Source: Eumeta japonica
Lineage: Eukaryota; Arthropoda; Insecta; Lepidoptera; Psychidae
Assembly: GCA_005406025.1 (NCBI GenBank)
Contig: BGZK01000858.1
Location: forward strand, 124,001-188,000
Reading direction: 5' to 3'
DNA length: 64,000 nt
The first letter of the stretch is position 1, and the number at the start of each line of letters is the position of its first letter. Below, piece by piece: positions 47,190-57,840 of the stretch. A program made the translations under genes and the position numbers. A model generated the notes under the pieces. The model did no database searches and was not told the DNA's origin. It saw nothing but the letters and a program-made list of their open reading frames with translations.

Positions 47190-47400
47190 TATTAATGCGC
47201 TGCCGGAGGGCCGTCGAGCTATTTCAGTTGATGTTCATGAGCCGTATTAGGGCGGGCGGCCGGGGCGGGGGCCGGGGCGGGCGGGCGACACGCGACGCCT
47301 TATCTGGATCATGTCGTGGCGCGCTACTACGTCGCGTAGCCGGATCTACGAGCGAGCTCGCGTAACTTCGTAGCGGTTACGCGCGCTACGAAATCGTTAA
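47190..47400 (+). other. GC-rich patch with G-quadruplex-prone run and GCTACG words
   Basis: At 47250-47286 at least six runs of three or more G lie close together (GGGCGGGC, GGGGCGGGGGCC, GGGGCGGGCGGG), a G-quadruplex-type sequence. Following it, the word GCTACG/CGTAGC recurs and forms a 9-bp inverted repeat (TTCGTAGCG at 47368-47376, CGCTACGAA at 47385-47393). It sits right after the LINE A-tail. A CpG-rich promoter or first exon is possible. Confidence 0.5.
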
Positions 47401-49899
47401 TCAGAAGCAATTGTTGGGCGATAACTCGGCCATACGAATTTCGTCGGCGGGCCCGCTCGCCGCTCTCCGGCTTAAGGTCGTGGCGTGTCGGCGAATGAAT
47501 GGGACGATGTAAGTTATAGTAGATGGACGCGTAATCGAAAAATTATTGTAATATTGTATATTACAATTGTCGCAAAAGTACCTTCTTAATTCTTCAAAAG
47601 CAGAGCAATGCATATTAGTGCAGTATGTATGTATGCATTGCGCACACATTAATACTGTTATATAAACTTACGGAAGAAAAAATGTATGAAAATTCACAGA
47701 TCTCGTGTTCTGCACGACTTTCTGATATATTGAATAGTAACTCAATAACGAAAAGAATAAACTAAAAGGAAAAAAAACCAAAGACAATGTCAAAACAATA
47801 TTTATTATTTAGTTATATATAAATCATCAATGTTCCTGATTTCAAAATATTTGCTTAATAATTCCAAAAAAAATCTGTTGATATGTAAAAATTAACGTTT
47901 TTAGTGATCATAAACTAAATAAAAATACTCTCGTTCATTTTCGACGTAATTCATAAGCGCGAAACGCCGATTCAAAAAAAAATAGAAATTAAAAAATCTT
48001 CATTTAAAAAATAGAATAGCGCTCCAAGTGTTGAATTATTCTTCAGTATAAAAGGTATAAGCTAAGAAAAAATTTTACTTGTAGTACTTGTCCATAAACA
48101 TTTTTTAACATTTCAATCATTCGTATAGATTTAGAGCTCACGACACCAGAGCGATTTTTGCGATCACATTTTTGCTGAAAAAGGGGTCCGTGCGATCGAA
48201 AAAACATTTTCAATGTATAAAACTATTTTTAATTTCCTGAGGAGTTTTTAATTAAAATCCAATAGAACCAATCGCTCAGTATCCAGAAGGGGCGTCGGCC
48301 CGGACGTTATCGCCACTTTGATAACCACGTTCTTCAACAGCTCACGATCTGAACTAAACCATCGCTAGTGGCTTAGGGCGAGCGTCTCGATATAAAACAA
48401 AAAAAGCATTTTAGGAAGGTATACATCTTGCTATAAAAACCTGGCACGAAGCAGATAGAGGAGCAGATGCTTGTAATTACTCTACTGTAGCTATAAAGAG
48501 AGGCTGTAAAGACGAGCGCTATTAATGCTACGAAATGGAACAGCAACATTGCTTTTGTACAGGTCTTAGGGTATGGAAAAGGAAAAATTGGAGAAAACAC
48601 TTTCGACGAATGGCGTAATAGAGTTCTAGAAAAAATATTTGGCCTTTCTGTGCCGCTTCTTAAATTGCCGCCTTTGTCGCCGAGTCTGGTTGATTCGTAA
48701 TCGTTGTTTTAATTCAAATTAGATAGAAATGTAATTCTTTATATTTGAAATTGGTAATTAAGATGCTTAGTATTAATTGACTTGTCGACTTTTCAAATTT
48801 TGAATTTCAGTAACGTCTATAATTATATTCTGTGTTTTTTTAAAATTTGTGTGCTGATAAAATAATGCTTAAAATTAAATAAATGAATTTTTATAAGGTC
48901 AAGAGAACAGCGTCTGCAAGAGATGAAAAATAAATTGTATTTAAAAAAATTCTAAAATTTTGAACAAGTTCGCCCACTTTATTATAAAAAAATAGTTAAT
49001 ACCCTTATATTTTTCGTTAACAAATTGTAAAATAAAAATATTTTTTTTACACACATCAGCATAACGCAATATAAAGCGATTCAATATACTAAAAATAAAA
49101 AGTTTCTCAGGCATAGCTATACAGTAATAATTGTAAAATTCTAATAAACCACAATTTACTTCATTTAATCCTCTATCCCTTTAATGTTAAAATTTATTTT
49201 TTTTATTACACTTTTACAAAAACATGGCGATTCTTTGTGATATCAAAGGTAATAGAGAATCGAAGGTTGTAAATAATAAAATTGTTTTTCATTAAAAAAT
49301 TGTACATTTAAAAAATATCTGTTTTTGGAAAGCTCACGACACACGTTTTATGAAGTGTTTCAGGTAAAAATTTTACACAATAGTATCCATAGGTGAGATG
49401 TGTAGGTAAATAGAGTGCTTGCCTGACCTACCCGGGTACACCAAGTACTGCGCATATAAAAAAAGGTGTAAAAAAAAAACATTAAAAAAAAATATTTTGC
49501 GCGTGATACATAACGCTAGACTGCGATTGCTGCTGTCAGAGCAACGATCACCGGTGTGGCATGGCCGCTCTCGGCGTTCCCATTGGTCACCGTGTATCGG
49601 CTGCACTTGTCCGGTTGATATTTTTGAGCATGAATGGGTAAAAAAAAATAAGAAAATGGTAAATAAATAGATATTTGGTAAATGATACCCACGTAATCAA
49701 TTTGTTTCAGACTCACAGATGTCATCTTTTCTTGTCAATCATTTCCTTCTGGTATCGAAATTGTCCGAGTTTCTAGACAAGCATTTCGTCAAATACTAAT
49801 TACGTATTGTGTCCACAAAAATATTGACGCATCATATATAAGCAGAATTTTGTAGAACGGTGCATATGCGCTTTTAGATTTTTCATAGGTATATCTCCC
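47401..49899. other. No gene seen
   Basis: Mostly AT-rich. Mixed patches at 48270-48380 and 49500-49640 have open frames on both strands (67-83 codons) with no domain. Nothing else noticed. Confidence 0.35.
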
Positions 49900-49909
49900 C
49901 TTTCGTTAG

Positions 49910-50052
49910 GAAGCAGGACTTGAAACGGGATCCAGATGAAAATGAAGATGTGGAGCAAGTTCGGCATCGTGATGGACACGGTGTCATCAGAAGATATTGA
50001 TGTAGGAATTCATTTTATATCCACGCGGGCGGAGCCGCGGCTGGAAGCTGTT
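49910..50052 (+). repeat. Interspersed repeat end (CGCGGGCGGAGCCGCGG...)
   Basis: A purine-rich tract (AAACGGGATCC, GATGAAAATGAAGATG) is followed by ATCCACGCGGGCGGAGCCGC and GGCTGGAAGCTG, the best-preserved example in the window of the terminus also seen near 18000 and 31050. Confidence 0.6.
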
Positions 50053-50729
50053 TACGTAAAAATTATGAAGGATTACATACTTTTTATGCAGTTTCTTGGA
50101 AATTACTAAAAACGTTTATAGTTTAACCGGTTTCAGAAAAATTCAATATAGAGTACTGCTAAAAAGTGTGACTAGTACTTTGACCCCTTGTCATTTGAAC
50201 AATATCGTTGAAATTTGCTCGAGGTTTTTCTATTAGCACAGAGCGAGTACTTAGAGTGACTTATGATTCCATGGTTGCGTTCTGTGACATTAATAAGGAA
50301 CTTTATAATTCGACCAATTTAAATGAAATTCAGTATACATAGCTTAAAACAAGGAAAAGGATGTAAGCTACTTCATTTTCCTGGATCGATGATTAAGGGT
50401 TAATAAAAACTACTGAAAGTCATTATAATTCCACAAAATCTCCAAAAACTTTTAGTTTTTTTTTAATCAATTTAGTTGGTCGTGTAGACTCTACACTGTA
50501 GAGTTCTGAAGGAATTATCATATAGAGTTCAATTTATGTAAGAAAAAAACAAGACTGGCACAAAACAGGTACGAGAGTGTGTCTAGAGGTGCGCTATAGG
50601 CAGTGTGGGAGCGGATGTGGGAGACGCCATGCGGTAGCTTCTACTAGTATAAACCTTTATAAGAAGGCGAAGTCGCGAGTTCAAAAGAAAAGAAGTATCT
50701 GTGGTGTGTGTTGGTTGTTATATTTTGAC
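50053..50729. other. No gene seen
   Basis: AT-rich. The 72-codon minus-strand frame at 50644-50862 overlaps the mariner and is not a gene. Confidence 0.4.
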
Positions 50730-51575
50730 CACTAAATCCTTGAAGAAGATCGTATATTAGTTTTTTTGACATAGTGCAAGAGCTGGAGATTGACCACAAA
50801 ACAGTCTTAACCCATTTGAAAAAGGCTGGATATTTAAAAAAGATCGATACTTCGGATTCCACACGAGCTCACCGAAATAAATCTTATGAATGGTGTACTC
50901 ATTTGCGATGTTTCATTGAAACGTAATGATACCGAACTGTTTTCAAAAATATTGATCACTGATGATAGAATATGTTAATGTAGGACATGAACGTGCGCAA
51001 CAGATCATGTTTAAAAAGTAAGCGAAATCGACAGACTCTAACGAAACCCGAATTACCTCGCAATTAGTTAATGCTAAGTGTATGGCGGGATTAGAAAGGC
51101 TTTATTCATTATGAGCTTTTCTCGCCGGTAAAACCATAAATTCGGATCTTTACCGCCAACAGCTGATGTGACTAAAGCAAAAAGCGACCGGCATCGATCA
51201 ACAGATAGGGTGTGGTATTTCAGCATGATAACGCCAGAACACACACATCTGGAGCCAATCAGCAAATATTGAGAGAGTTTGGTTGGGAAGTGTTAACATG
51301 TCCACCATATAGCCCTGACCTTGCACCTCAGATTTTCACTTTTTTCTGTCTGTCCATAATTCTTTAGGTTGTGTTAGGTTGACATGAAAAGAGTACTGTT
51401 GAAATTATTTGATGTAGTTTTTTGATCAAAAGTCCTGAAACTTCTACAGCAATCGGATTATTTTACTACCTACAAAATGTTATATATGCGTCTATATTAT
51501 AATTAAATATAAATAATACATTTAAAAAATATCTTGGATTTGTATGTAAAATACGAAAAAACTTATTCACCTACT
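50730..51575 (+). mobile_element. Mariner element, copy 2 (cecropia-type), 5'-truncated
   Basis: Transposase remnants start in the second helix-turn-helix (IVQELEIDHKTVLTHLKKAG, about 50774-50833). They continue with YLKKIDT, LITDDRI (first Asp region, relatives TGDEKW), FGWEVLTCPPYSPDLAP (about 51279-51330, third Asp region better kept than in copy 1) and a C-terminal FF block. The right terminal repeat is visible on the minus strand from about 51573: TAAAGTAGGTGAATAAG then TTTTTTCGTATTTTAC, matching the left end of copy 1. No left terminal repeat or N-terminus is found, so the 5' end is deleted. Confidence 0.85.
50770..51420 (+). pseudogene. Mariner transposase remnant (copy 2)
   Basis: This is the coding remnant of mariner copy 2. 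It has no frame longer than about 60 codons. It carries in-frame stops after the helix-turn-helix, around the DDE motifs and in RQQ-type segments, and at least three frame changes. Retained landmarks are HKTVLTHLKKAG, NSYEWCTHLRCF-like wording, PYSPDLAP and VRLT near 51373. The second Asp segment (relatives HDNARPHT) appears as HDNARTHTS-like sequence near 51222-51250 in a broken frame. Confidence 0.82.
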
Positions 51576-51591
51576 TTATATTATATTTCTT

Positions 51592-51624
51592 TTTAAACGA
51601 GTTATTATTAATAACTCGTTTAAA
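51592..51624. repeat. Perfect 16-bp inverted repeat, 1-nt centre
   Basis: TTTAAACGAGTTATTA and its exact complement separated by one T. It starts about 17 bp beyond the right end of mariner copy 2. Confidence 0.9.
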
Positions 51625-53193
51625 GCGCCACTTATCAAATCTATATTTAGATTTTTATTTTAACACACTAAATCTATTATAATTATTTATTCATAGCAGA
51701 ACGTAGTAGAGCATTCATTTGCAAAATTGTTTGTAATCCTATTTTTTTTTTTTGTCATATTCAAGGGGTTCTTATAAGGATAAAAATGTAACATAACAGT
51801 CAATATTCTTTGATATTATTGTTCAAACTAATTAAAACTAATAGGAAATTTTAACAAAACATTTTTTTTTGCACTGAGATATTTTTTCGCAATCTTAGAA
51901 CACTTTAATTCGTTTTTGTATCTCTACGCCTTTAAATATTATAAATATTTAACATTTAAAAACATACCTGAAATTTTGTTTTTTTTCCCGATTGAATAGA
52001 ATAATTTTTATTTTTATTTAAATGTTTGAACAATAATTAACAATTATTTCCAATTTGGAAATAATTTATTTTTCACTATGTTTTTTTATGCTTTACAACA
52101 ATACGCGTCCAAGAGGGTAGCTTTTCACTGCCATCTCAGTGTATTACACAAGTAAGAGAGAGGAAGGTGCTTCAAAAATTTTTCAATTGTTTTACAGCAA
52201 TAAAATACTTTTTTTTTACAATAACTGGGAAAATGGGTAGTTAATTCTCGATAGCAAACTCAAACACGATAAAAATATTAAGCACATAACACATAAGCAC
52301 GTTATTAATGCCAGTACGACAAATCGAGTCGTTGAATAACAAGCGGTCGTTTTATACAATCGACTGGCAATGAGTCGATAAAAAACATTCCATTATTGCA
52401 AGAAATAAATAATCGTTACGCTGAATGAATTCGTCATTACCGTAATTCACGCAACTTTTATATACGCTTTGCCATAGAAGTTACAGTTTTTGTATTTTTT
52501 TTAAGTAAATAATATTTGATCCAAACTTATGACTACCAATATACCCACGATTTTTGACTATCCCCGCGAATTTAGCTCAAGAGCGTCCCGCAAGTCGTCT
52601 ACTAATTCGTCCCGACCTTGTGGCAGTCTCTCGCGCAAGCTTTCGGCTTCACGTGCAGGTGTACCGGGCAAGTGCATGCACTTATACGTGACCATCTCGG
52701 AAGCGGCGCTAAAGATATCGATGTCAATTTGTGCTTTGGTAAAGTTTTTCTTTTCATGTTTATCTGTTTGGGTGTTTGCTTTAAATAAACAAGACATTTT
52801 TTAAATTTTACATCATGACGTTATTTAGTAAAATTTACATGTAGGTAAATACATCATTGGTATGTTGTTGATTCTCAATAGTAAATGAGATATAAATTAG
52901 AAACAGGGCACTACGTAAATACAATACGTAGGTAAATTTTGCTTATTACGTAGTTGACTTATGTTATGCATCTGATCGCTTACCTAATATAACTTAATAC
53001 TTAAATGATCGTTGCTATTTTTTAAAATCAAAACCAGAAACTTTTCCAATGGGAAATTATCCTATTGCAAAGGTAAACTTGAAAAACGCCGGGCAAAGTT
53101 CTTTTGCCCAAAAAGATTCAGGTATTAACAACTTAATAATTGAGTATTAATTGAGCACAAAACGGCACATATTGATACGATACTTGCTCTTAG

Positions 53194-53194
<1 letters not shown>
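51625..53194. other. AT-rich, one small unassigned ORF
   Basis: AT-rich with poly-T runs. The only notable coding candidate is the minus-strand frame at 52558-52797, listed separately. Confidence 0.4.
52558..52797 (-). CDS. Small hypothetical protein (79 aa), unrecognised
   Basis: An intact frame runs from ATG with A at -3 to a TAG stop. The N-terminal half is lysine-rich (KHEKKNFTKAQIDIDIF) and the C-terminal half is strikingly charged (PAREAESLRERLPQGRDELV then DDLRDALEL), looking like an amphipathic helix. The C-terminal half lies in a local GC-rich patch with GC-ending codons, unlike the chance frames elsewhere. I do not recognise the protein. The opposite strand is also open over the same stretch, which weakens the case. 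It may be an exon or a fragment of an unknown element. Confidence 0.25.
   Translation of the reverse strand: MSCLFKANTQTDKHEKKNFTKAQIDIDIFSAASEMVTYKCMHLPGTPAREAESLRERLPQGRDELVDDLRDALELNSRG

Positions 53195-53241
<47 letters not shown>
53195..53241. repeat. (TA)n microsatellite
   Basis: Uninterrupted TA run of about 23 units. The YIYIYI frame on the minus strand is a by-product. Confidence 0.97.
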
Positions 53242-53245
<4 letters not shown>

Positions 53246-53399
53246 TTATTGAATATGAGATCCAATTTAATGGAAAAAAAAACCCGTGGGATGATAATAA
53301 CCATGGAAGTACTTTCAATTTTAATCAGTGATTTGAAGTTAAACACCACATCCAACCGTGGATGTACACAGAAAGTAAGTACTATAGCATTGAGTGGAT

Positions 53400-53549
53400 A
53401 TCACGAATATAAACACAAAGGAGCACGGACCGCTAACACGTTCAGTTTTGTCGCGCTGGTGGTTGTGGGCGAGCGGGCGGCTGCCTGCGGCCGGCGTCGA
53501 GCGAAAATGATGTACAACTGAAAACCGACTATGACGTAGAAAATAACTG
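53400..53549 (+). promoter_or_regulatory. Candidate transcription start and 5' exon with splice donor
   Basis: A TCAGTTTTG initiator-like motif occurs near 53441, followed by a GC-rich segment (GGGCGAGCGGGCGGC) and a mini open frame ATGATGTACAACTGA at 53507-53521. The candidate exon ends at CTG|GTAAGC with GT at 53550-53551, a near-consensus 5' splice site. Together these resemble an insect 5' untranslated exon reading to the right. There is no transcript evidence. Confidence 0.35.
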
Positions 53550-53889
53550 GTAAGCTTAAAACTAACGAGGCGTGTCTCTAAGAGTTAACGGTTTCTGACT
53601 CGTGGAGCGTTAGGCGGCGATCGTCTGTGACGCATCGACTTTTATTTTGGTATTAATCATTAGTTAACGTCCCAAAGCTGTCACACTGTTTCTAATATAG
53701 GAGTGTTTAGTATAGAAGTGTTATCCATAAAATAGTCTCTAATCTAACGGCAACTCGTTTGTCCAAACAATGTGATTAGTTTAGGAGCTGATTTTAATCT
53801 GTTATTAAATTAAATGTATTGATGAATGTTAATGTATTCCTAAGAATACATTATCATTCATACATTTATACACAACGCTCCTTCCAGCC

Positions 53890-54140
53890 CATGTACTTCG
53901 ATAGTTGGACATACATTTTTCCCGTCGATTTCCACGGCGTTCATTTGCAGCCGACAGTGACCCGCGACCGTGGCCATGCCGTCAGCCCAGTAGTGGCAGG
54001 TCGCCTCTTGTTGCGACGTTTAGTTCTTGGCCGCTACTCGAAAACCTTTTTTATTCAGCGATTATCGGTTCTACGAGCACTGTGGCCAACGCATTACCAT
54101 TTCAAATTACTGATATCATGCGCTATGCCAATTAGTGTTT
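53890..54140 (+). repeat. Interspersed repeat, copy 1 of an inverted pair
   Basis: TTGGCCGCTACTCGAAAACC, then a block with ATTCAGCGATTATCGG, TTCTACGAGCACTGTGGCC and ATTACCATTTCAAATTA, matches in order the minus-strand sequence at 54990-54830. The long plus-strand frames over it (134 and 76 codons) show repeat-like wording (RALWPTHYHFKLLISCAM) rather than a host domain. Confidence 0.5.
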
Positions 54141-54398
54141 CATCTGTAGATTTCCTGGTTACGTCTTTGCCCCTATACATAAAGGTGCCGAAACAACTGT
54201 TCTCACTGAAACAAACCAACTGATAATATACAAATTATAAATTCAGTTTTATTTTATAATTTAAATTCTTTCTCTAGTTGATAATTGCATGCGCAATGTT
54301 ACTGTGCTATTGTTACGACACATAATAAGATTATATTCAATAAACATAAACAAGAACAATGACTCTCCAATGTCTGCCATAGTTTTAATTTCAATCCC

Positions 54399-54478
54399 GA
54401 TCCTTAGTACCTAAGAATCCTTAGGTACTAAGGATCTTTAATCCTTAAGGACCTTTAATCCTTAGTACCCAAGGATCG
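54399..54478. repeat. Nested palindromes of ATCCTTAGTACC words
   Basis: A perfect 17-bp inverted repeat (GATCCTTAGTACCTAAG at 54399-54415, complement at 54420-54436, 4-nt loop) is followed by TTTAATCCTTAAGGACC and another TTTAATCCTTAGTACC..AAGGATC. The word is therefore present four times in alternating orientation. It sits at the midpoint of the inverted repeat pair 53890-55010. Confidence 0.85.
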
Positions 54479-54829
54479 TGAATAAAATCCGGATCTACAC
54501 GGGTATCTACGCCAATTTAGCTGTCGCTAATGATTCTTTTACCACTCTTAGCTTTGATTCTAATTCCTTTCTTTCTCATTCTCGTCTTATTTTCGATGCT
54601 ACTCCTCTTTTCATTCCAACATCGTTCCCACACTCAGCTCCGATTATGCCGAAAATAGGCGATGGACGAAAGTTTTACGAAGAGAGCGTCTTTCTAGTGA
54701 TGATTCACCAATTACGTACGTAGTTCCTTCCTGTTGGTTTCACAAAAGAATTCAGAGTCACTTGGAATTTCTGTGCATGATAAAATCTGAACAAAATAAA
54801 ATCATTGGAATACCCGAAAAAGCTTACAA

Positions 54830-55010
54830 AAACGGCAAGTTCAAGTGACACCTATAAGGCCATACCTTTTGCAGAACCGCTGTCTGCTGGGTAAGAAAGG
54901 TCATCGAGTGGTGACCATGTACTTGACGTTGTAGCGTCTGACGACCGGGCCAGGATTGTGGGCCGCTGGTGGTGGCAGATGGCTCAGTCTTGGACATCTC
55001 AAATAAACAG
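54830..55010 (-). repeat. Interspersed repeat, copy 2 of an inverted pair
   Basis: On the minus strand ATGGTCACCACTCGATGACC, then a block with ACCCAGCAGACAGCGG, TTCTGCAAAAGGTATGGCC and TAGGTGTCACTTGAACTT, aligns with 53890-54140. The minus frame reads VHGHHSMTFLTQQTAV and LQKVWPYRCHLNLPFL, comparable to FIQRLSVLRALWPTHYHFKLL of copy 1. It is a repeat family of unknown class. Confidence 0.5.
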
Positions 55011-55999
55011 ACAAAGTTTAGGTTTGGTAGTGCAATGAATATTGCAAGTGTGCTATGGCTTGCAACTGTCATCTCATTTTCAAAACAAATTTCTAAAACA
55101 AAATTTCTAGACTAGATTTTATACCTACCTACTTGATATTTTTTCACAAAAGGTAAAACAAAATAATATTTAACTGAATTTCTGAAAACGGTCTTCATAT
55201 TTATATATCAACTTCCACTCGCTACTCCGTCCAGTCTTTGCGTGATACGCGTTCTAAGAAACAGACAAGCCAACAAACAAATAAAAATCATAAATATATT
55301 TTTGCGTTATATTATTCTTCGTCCCGCATCCCTTCAGTTTTTTATTATAATTTTACTAAATTAAAAATCAAAATATTAAATGCACAGCCCCACGCAGTCG
55401 TCTATGATTTTCTTATATGCATAATTTCAGAATTTCAATACCAAATATTATCTTTCGTATTTTTGCTTCGGCGTTTTAGAAATGTCTGAAATAATAAGTA
55501 ACTGGCAATTCGAATGTGATTTTTGAAGTCTCTAATTTCACACATTTCAGAATTCTAGTAGTATATTCGTTTGTTTTAAACATTTTTGTTCCCAGCGCTG
55601 AAATAATATCCAACTGAATGCGAACAGAATTTTTCACTTTTGGAATATTCAAAAATTTACTCAATAAAATTCGTCCTCAATATTATGTTAATTTTTCCTA
55701 TTGGGTTTTAAAATAATATTAACTAAAAATACTAAGATGGGTAAACCTAAATTATGAACCGAAAATAAAAATGCTGACTTTTAAAGTTGAAGTACATCTA
55801 TTTGCGCCCATACATCTCGTATGATTACAACAATTATACGGCAAATCCCAAAAAGATTGGATTTTTCGTGATTTGTTCCATATGAAACCAACACTCATTT
55901 ACGTGGGAGGTAAATATTTATCGATTTGGTACTATTTGAACTTTTTAAATTGAATTGAACTTTAATTGTATAAAACTACCTAGACAATAAAATTGTTAT
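55011..55999. other. No gene seen
   Basis: AT-rich. Open frames of 62-83 codons have no motif. Confidence 0.4.
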
Positions 56000-56260
56000 C
56001 AACACCTTAAATACAGAGATAGCTCTAAATCGATACGTCCATCAGCGGGCGCGACCCGCACGCCCCGCCCGCCCCGGCCCTCGCCGCCGTGGCTGGCCGA
56101 ACCGAGAAAATACTTTTTCGAATCAATTCTGATGAGCGGTCTGCACTCCTTTATGTCTGTTATAGTGAACGTCTGCGCACACTCCCACGTGCACGCGAAC
56201 GCGAGCACGCACGCACTAACTCACGCACACACGCGCGTGCGAGTCAATGAAAATTTTAAG
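56000..56260 (-). other. GC-rich patch, G-quadruplex-prone on the minus strand
   Basis: At 56062-56080 the plus strand reads GCCCCGCCCGCCCCGGCCC, giving four G-runs of 3-4 on the minus strand. A CA/CG-rich simple-repeat tract (CACGCGAACGCGAGCACGC) follows at 56190-56240. A 69-codon minus frame over the patch has no domain. A promoter or 5' exon on either strand is possible. Confidence 0.45.
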
Positions 56261-56332
56261 TTATGCTGTTAATAATTCGAGTCCTGAATTCGTTAATACA
56301 TATTTCTAACATTAAATGGAACTTTATTAGAA

Positions 56333-56560
56333 AACTAGGTTTTGCTCGCGGCTCCGTACGTGTAGAAAAACAATTTCGATACAGATTTTGATCTTCGTCG
56401 AATCCTGATCACGTCGCCGATATCGATCTGGATTCTATTCCCGATTTAAATTTCTCTCACTTCTCGCGTCGGGTTCTCTCTCTTTCTCTTTCAACCACTC
56501 ACTCCATATGTCTCTCGCCCCTCTCAACCTCCTATTTAAACCTTCATCTTTCTTTCGTTT
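56333..56560 (+). repeat. Interspersed repeat start (CTAGGTTTTGCTCGCGGCTCCG)
   Basis: CTAGGTTTTGCTCGCGGCTC then CGTACGTGTAGAAA is the start form of the CTAG...CGCGG family also seen at 45823. It is followed by its pyrimidine-rich degenerate zone (GATCTGGATTCTATTCCCG, TCTCTCTCTTTCTC). Confidence 0.55.
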
Positions 56561-57808
56561 CTTCTTTACAAAGAAAGATGATCCATGTACTTATTTATTA
56601 TTAAATGACTTGTGACGCCATCTATTGGTAGGTTAGGTTAGGTTATTAAAGTAACAAACCGATTAAAATAGGTAAAGTTCACTATTATAAAACCAAATAT
56701 ATTTTGGTATTTCTAATGTGTAAACATTAAAATGTAATAAAGAGTTAATCTCATAGTTTTCAGATTTCTAATTCTCAAAAAATTTCAAAAAAGAACTTCT
56801 TGGACAAAGTGTATTTTTATGCACTATTATTCAAGCGATATATATGCTGTCGGTGAATCAATTTGAATGAGTGTTTTTTTATTTATAAAATTAAACATTC
56901 ATTACTACGTTACTGGTCCCAATATATAAGTTTTTGGACATTCACCAGCAATCACGACACCTATGTATCAAATTTCAAGTGAATCCGTCCAGTAATTCTT
57001 TTCTTGAATATCCCACTAGAATTTAACATCTTTTCTGGTTAAATCGTATGCAGGATGTCAACCCGGTATAAAAGACACCTCCTTTCCAAATTTTAAATAA
57101 ACCGGACAGGCTGTTTTTATATTACACGCATACAGACAGACAGACAAAAATATCCGAAATCGCTCATTTGCCATCTATGTTGACAGTGATGTTAATTCCA
57201 TTTTAAAAATCCACAAAACATGTAACACACATACAGATTTGGTAACACTTACCATTTCGTTATACGTATAGATTCCTAGACCCTTGAACAGTAACAATAT
57301 TACAGTCACGTCGTTCATTACGAGCAATGTAACGCTAACAGACACAAACGGCATGCAAATCGAGCGCATTAGTGCCGCAATGCAAGGTACTGCGCCTAGC
57401 ACTAGGAAACTTTTGTGATTAACTGACCCATTTCATACCCCGAAACGGGATGACGTAAAGTGTCGCTAGTTTGGTATGGAATTCTCCCATCACGTTAATT
57501 GCAATTTTCAAATTACTTGAAGACGTTTAAAGAGAGGCAAATTGCTGGTTTCGATGTTGTCAGAACGATCCATATAATCTTATGATATCTCGGCATTAGT
57601 ATTAATGAAAATTCTGATGAGATTTACAAATTTTCACGTCTAAACTAATACAAATGTTTGAGATATTTTGGTTCGGATTTATACAGCGGAGTGTTGCGAA
57701 ATCAGTAGTGTTTAACTGTAAGTTTTGACTATTAAACATAATATTTAGTTTGACATTTAGCGAAAATGTCAAATCTTGTCGCTTCGAAAAATAACTTGTT
57801 AAAGTTAA

Positions 57809-57840
57809 ATGTTAACTGACAGTTTGCCGTCAGTTAACAT
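57809..57840. repeat. 12-bp inverted repeat, 8-nt loop
   Basis: ATGTTAACTGAC and its exact complement at 57829-57840, with loop AGTTTGCC. Confidence 0.85.

Noticed and set aside
53819..54223. 134-codon plus-strand frame
   Set aside because: It overlaps a repeat found in inverted copy at 54830-55010, so the frame is repeat-derived and not a host gene.
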